From: Candidatus Fermentibacterota bacterium
Lineage (GTDB): Bacteria > JAFGKV01
NCBI GenBank assembly: GCA_030620115.1
Contig: JAUXFG010000160.1
Coordinates: forward strand, 1 to 8,580
DNA length: 8,580 bases
Reading direction: 5' to 3'
Shown: positions 5,688 to 8,580 of the stretch, piece after piece
Position numbering within the stretch: the stretch's first letter is position 1
How the letters are laid out: each line of letters opens with the position of its first letter
The notes under the pieces: generated by a model
Told to the model about the DNA's origin: nothing
What the model saw: the letters and a program-made list of their open reading frames with translations, nothing else
Database searches by the model: none
Program-made: the position numbers and the translations under genes

Positions 5688-7514
5688 ATGAAACGCACGT
5701 ACAGATTCCTGATCCTCATGTGTCTGATCATACCCGCACTGGTGGCCGCCCAACAGAGACCACCCATCCACGTGAAGTATCAAGATGTCAGCAATGTCAG
5801 ACTTCAGGTCACCAACATGGGTGGGATTACCCGATGGGGTCTCCCGGTGGACTGGAAACGAATGGTGTGCGAGTGGCCACAAGGCACGTTCATGGAGCAC
5901 ATCAATGGCGCGGGAATTCGCTTGGGCGCCATGGTCGATGGCGTGCCGCATGTCTCATGGGGATACGCGGAATATGCCGGATTCTCCAAATGCTTCCCCA
6001 GCTACGATCCTGCGGACACCATATGGGAGGCAAGCAGCTACCTCCCCCTTCCCGAGGGATTGACCGACATGTATCCTGGCTATGAAGCCAAGAGCGAGCT
6101 CGACTTCATTTGTCAGTATTGGGACGATATCGTAGAACGACCTGAGCATGTTCCGCTCCACATCCATTTCATACAGAGAACGTATTCGTGGAGTTATGAT
6201 CCCCTCTTCAATATCGTCTATATGGATTACGACATTATCTGCGAAAACGAAGATGGGCTGGATTCTGTATATATCGCCTATTTCTTCGACGCGGATGTCG
6301 GTAAATTCGAAACGGAAGACGATTTTAACTTCTTTTGGGATGACTATAGCTGGTACGATGAGGATGAACGTTTGGCGGTGACCCAGGATGCTCCCGGCGG
6401 TGCTGATGGAGATGCCAATTCAGGTGTTGCCATCAAGCTGCTTCGGGCACCCGGGGACATGAGTGAGCTCACCTTCACTTTTCGCACCGGCCACCGTGAT
6501 GATGTGGACGACCCATTGGACCGGGGAAAGTACGAGAAGATGTCCGAGGGGATTATCATGCCGAGCATGACGCCTGGCGAAGCGACCCAGACCGCCTTTC
6601 TTTTTGGCTTTGGGCCGTTCACCATGGCCTATGGCGATACGCTCCTCATGACATTCGCTCTCACCTGCGGCCACGACGAGAATGAGATCCGGCAAAACGC
6701 CGAAATCGCGCAGTGGCTCTATGACCAAAACTGGGCCTCCCCGAATCCCCCTCCACCCCCACCGCTGAGGGGTTATCCGGGCGACCACCGCGCCATTCTT
6801 TCGTGGCATGTAGGAGAGGGCGACGTCAACCCCGAAACGTACGAGGATACGCTTCGTCTTGACGGCATATTTCAGGACTTCGAGGGTTATCGCGTCTACA
6901 AGAGTGCGGGCAACCGGGCTGGTCCCTGGACGCTCCTGGCGGAATACGACAAACCCGACGATATCTGGGGCAATAACCTCGGTCTTTCCTACGAATTCAC
7001 TGATGACGGCCTTGTGAACGGAACGAGATACTACTACGCAGTTACTTCCTTCGACATGCCGGATACCGTACTCAAGTATCCTTCCTTGGAAGGCGGCATT
7101 ACGCGGAATGTAGTCACTGTGGTGCCGGGAACCCCTCCCGACGAGTCAGGCGATCTCAATGTCTGGGTGGTTCCGAACCCCTACAGGGCCGACGCCGGCT
7201 ATACAGCGCCGGCCGGAGAAGTACGACCTCCAGGCGCTGATTGGGAATGGCCACTCGAAGAGGGACGTGGTTGGGTGGAACACGACCGGAAGATCCAGTT
7301 CGTCAATCTCCCACCCCGCTGTACGATCCGGATATTCACCCTGTCGGGCGATCTGGTAGACACCATTCATCATGATGATCCTGATGCGGGTTACGAGGAT
7401 TGGCATCTCATCTCCCGCGTGGCTCAAGCCATTGCCAGCGAGCTCTACCTGTTCACCGTCGAAGACCTCGACACCGGCAAGACACAGGTCGGCAAGTTCG
7501 TGGTCATCAAGTAG
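5688..7514 (+). CDS. Exported multidomain protein with FN3 and FlgD/type IX-like C-terminal domain
   Basis: This encodes 608 residues. MKR, a hydrophobic stretch and VAA|QQ give a Sec signal peptide cleaved near residue 21. The N-terminal half (about 27-350) is a beta-rich module with NVRLQVTNMGGI (36-47) and CEWPQGTFMEHINGAGIRLG (61-80). I recall this pattern from unnamed surface proteins of KSB1- and Marinimicrobia-type genomes. Six consecutive prolines (354-359) link it to an FN3-like domain (about 361-478) with YRVYKSAG (401-408) and YYYAVTSFD (448-456). The C-terminal part (489-608) has VVPNPY, KIQFVNLP, CTIRIFTLSGDLVDTI (545-560), WHLISR (572-577) and a final GKFVVIK. This is the FlgD Ig-like fold shared with type IX sorting domains. 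The usual ASG turn before the penultimate strand reads ASE (583-585). It lies between the receptor and a PorV-like gene, so it could be a surface cargo or a receptor partner. No enzyme motif was recognised. Confidence 0.82.
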   Translation: MKRTYRFLILMCLIIPALVAAQQRPPIHVKYQDVSNVRLQVTNMGGITRWGLPVDWKRMVCEWPQGTFMEHINGAGIRLGAMVDGVPHVSWGYAEYAGFSKCFPSYDPADTIWEASSYLPLPEGLTDMYPGYEAKSELDFICQYWDDIVERPEHVPLHIHFIQRTYSWSYDPLFNIVYMDYDIICENEDGLDSVYIAYFFDADVGKFETEDDFNFFWDDYSWYDEDERLAVTQDAPGGADGDANSGVAIKLLRAPGDMSELTFTFRTGHRDDVDDPLDRGKYEKMSEGIIMPSMTPGEATQTAFLFGFGPFTMAYGDTLLMTFALTCGHDENEIRQNAEIAQWLYDQNWASPNPPPPPPLRGYPGDHRAILSWHVGEGDVNPETYEDTLRLDGIFQDFEGYRVYKSAGNRAGPWTLLAEYDKPDDIWGNNLGLSYEFTDDGLVNGTRYYYAVTSFDMPDTVLKYPSLEGGITRNVVTVVPGTPPDESGDLNVWVVPNPYRADAGYTAPAGEVRPPGADWEWPLEEGRGWVEHDRKIQFVNLPPRCTIRIFTLSGDLVDTIHHDDPDAGYEDWHLISRVAQAIASELYLFTVEDLDTGKTQVGKFVVIK

Positions 7515-7518
7515 GAGG
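7512..7518 (+). promoter_or_regulatory. Stop codon fused to Shine-Dalgarno, TAGGAGG (second case)
   Basis: The TAG stop of the multidomain protein runs directly into GGAGG, which continues as AGGGA before ATG 7527. The GTAGGAGG 8-mer is the same as at 5671-5678. A ribosome ending translation would cover the next start signal, which suits coupled translation of the last three genes. Confidence 0.75.
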
Positions 7519-7526
7519 AGGGAACG

Positions 7527-8453
7527 ATGAGAACACTGAAGCTTCTATTGATTCTGGGGCTGTTCCCTGCTCTGCTCCTTGCCGATCAGCCTCGGGTGGG
7601 CAGCACCACAGGCCAGATCCTCAAGCTTAACACGTCTGCGCGGAGCTCCGCCTTGGGAGGGGCATTCCTCGCACTGGCGGACGACCCGGCCGCCGCCTTC
7701 TACAACCCCGCGGGCCTGGTGAGATTGGAGGGCAATCAGGTCCTCCTGACCCACACGATGTTGCCCGCGGACATCTCTTATGAATGCGGGGCTGCATCCT
7801 TCAAGGTGAATGAAACCAACACGCTTGGTTTCACTTTCGGCGGTCTCTACACCGACGAGATGGACGTGACTACGCCATACCATCCCGGAGGCACAGGCGA
7901 GACATTCGTCTACAGCGCATTCCATGGAGGGCTCAGCTTCGGCCGGTGGATGACCGACCGTTTCTCCTTTGGGGCCGGAGTGCGTTACCTGCGGATCAAT
8001 CTGATGGACTCAGAGTATACCGTGGACACATGGAACGGCTATCTGGGCAGCCTCTATGATGTCGGCTATCGCGACACGAGATTCGGTGTGGTGATCGGGA
8101 ACTTCGGCCCCGACATTGAATTCATATCAGAGGCCTATGGCCAGCCGCTATTCATCTCCGTCGGCGTGCTGACCCGAGGATACGCCGCAGGTGATCATCA
8201 TCTCGACTTCATGGCTGAAGCCTCAAAACCCAAGGATACTACTGAACAGTACACCATGGGTGCTGAGTACTGGTACCGGGGTCTGCTGGCCTTGAGGACC
8301 GGATATCGATTCGGGCACGATAGCCTCTCATGGGCAGGTGGATTGGGAATCAACATCGGATCGGGGGATGTAGCCTTCCGCCTGGACTATGCGTACGTTG
8401 ATATGGATCTGCTGGGCGAGAATCACCAGATTTCGCTGACCGCAGCATTCTAG
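7527..8453 (+). CDS. PorV/PorQ-family outer-membrane barrel protein
   Basis: This encodes 308 residues with a signal peptide ending near LLLA|DQ (residue 19). The diagnostic block is at 37-64: SARSSALGGAFLAL, then ADDPAAAFYNPAGL. This is the conserved N-terminal signature of PorV/PorQ and UPF0164 proteins, related in fold to FadL-type barrels. The rest alternates short glycine- and aromatic-rich strands (FSFGAGVRYLRI, ALRTGYRFG, FRLDYAYVDMDLLG) and ends in LTAAF, an outer-membrane beta-signal. In type IX secretion PorV binds the C-terminal domain of cargo and delivers it for surface attachment. Many paralogues in FCB relatives have no proven role, so secretion is inferred from the neighbouring FlgD-like domain. 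It is the last gene of the cluster, 12 bases after its neighbour and followed at once by a stem-loop. Confidence 0.87.
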   Translation: MRTLKLLLILGLFPALLLADQPRVGSTTGQILKLNTSARSSALGGAFLALADDPAAAFYNPAGLVRLEGNQVLLTHTMLPADISYECGAASFKVNETNTLGFTFGGLYTDEMDVTTPYHPGGTGETFVYSAFHGGLSFGRWMTDRFSFGAGVRYLRINLMDSEYTVDTWNGYLGSLYDVGYRDTRFGVVIGNFGPDIEFISEAYGQPLFISVGVLTRGYAAGDHHLDFMAEASKPKDTTEQYTMGAEYWYRGLLALRTGYRFGHDSLSWAGGLGINIGSGDVAFRLDYAYVDMDLLGENHQISLTAAF

Positions 8454-8455
8454 TC

Positions 8456-8497
8456 AGAACGGGAGATCGGGTACAGCCGCACCCGGTCTCCCGTTCT
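8456..8497 (+). terminator. 17-bp stem-loop ending the cluster
   Basis: Bases 8456-8472 pair with 8481-8497 along their full 17 bases, with one T-G wobble, around the 8-base loop ACAGCCGC. The stem starts two bases after the last stop. It lacks the T-run of a classical intrinsic terminator (GTTGC follows), so it may instead protect the 3' end or work with another factor. The position strongly supports the end of the transcript. Confidence 0.75.
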
Positions 8498-8504
8498 GTT
8501 GCAA

Positions 8505-8580
8505 GGGTTCAGGGTTCGGTGTTCAGGGGGGATCGCGGCCAGGGATCAGATTCTTCCTGAACCCTGAACCCCGAACCCCC
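8505..8580. repeat. Inverted CTGAACC-type heptamers with embedded dispersed element, right copy
   Basis: GGGTTCAGGGTTC at 8505-8517 is the exact reverse complement of GAACCCTGAACCC at 8559-8571, so this margin can fold back on itself. The right arm continues as CCCGAACC-type units to the window end and may run beyond it. Inside, 8522-8564 is the inverted relative of 344-390. AGATTCTT at 8548-8555 also echoes the arm of the repeat at 6-15. No coding sequence is visible after 8453. Confidence 0.7.

Noticed and set aside
344-8564. Composite transposon or integrated element bounded by the inverted repeats
   Set aside because: No transposase, integrase or target-site duplication is visible, and the repeats look like members of high-copy intergenic families, so mobility is kept only as a question.

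Overview
The window carries one complete, same-strand gene cluster of five envelope proteins (862-8453). It lies between two non-coding margins (1-861 and 8498-8580) full of short dispersed repeats. Every protein has an export signal: two are lipoproteins, one is a TonB-dependent receptor with a carboxypeptidase-regulatory-like N-terminal domain, one is a Sec-exported multidomain protein with an FlgD/type IX-like C-terminal domain, and one is a PorV/PorQ-family outer-membrane barrel. No RNA gene, CRISPR array, transposase or phage gene was seen.

Organism: a diderm bacterium, most plausibly an uncultured FCB-superphylum or neighbouring lineage (for example the KSB1, Zixibacteria, Marinimicrobia, Eisenbacteria or Latescibacteria type). 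The combination of a carboxypeptidase-like TonB receptor, PorV/PorQ protein and FlgD-like C-terminal domain points there. The moderately GC-rich coding sequence and strong Shine-Dalgarno sites before all five genes argue against typical Bacteroidota, which mostly lack them. This assignment is inference.

Layout: 1-861 has no convincing gene. It holds a large imperfect inverted repeat (6-106), a 47-base element with an inverted relative at the far right end (344-390 against 8522-8564), a duplicated GCAATGAC-type repeat (439-550), two palindromes (580-594, 706-728) and a run of CTGAACC heptamers (736-757). The genes follow: lipoprotein 862-1482 (DUF4382-like); lipoprotein 1512-2930 (two Ig/FN3-like repeats plus a Rossmann/GATase-like domain); TonB receptor 2927-5674; FN3 plus sorting-domain-like protein 5688-7514; PorV/PorQ protein 7527-8453. 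Gaps are 29, -4, 13 and 12 bases. A 17-bp stem-loop begins two bases after the last stop, so the cluster probably forms one transcript. Heptamer repeats follow again at 8505-8580.

Working together (inference): the receptor would import or help export something across the outer membrane using TonB energy, the lipoproteins could act as accessory or substrate-binding subunits in place of the absent SusD, and the PorV-like protein could hold or shuttle the sorting-domain protein at the surface. The substrate cannot be read from the sequence.
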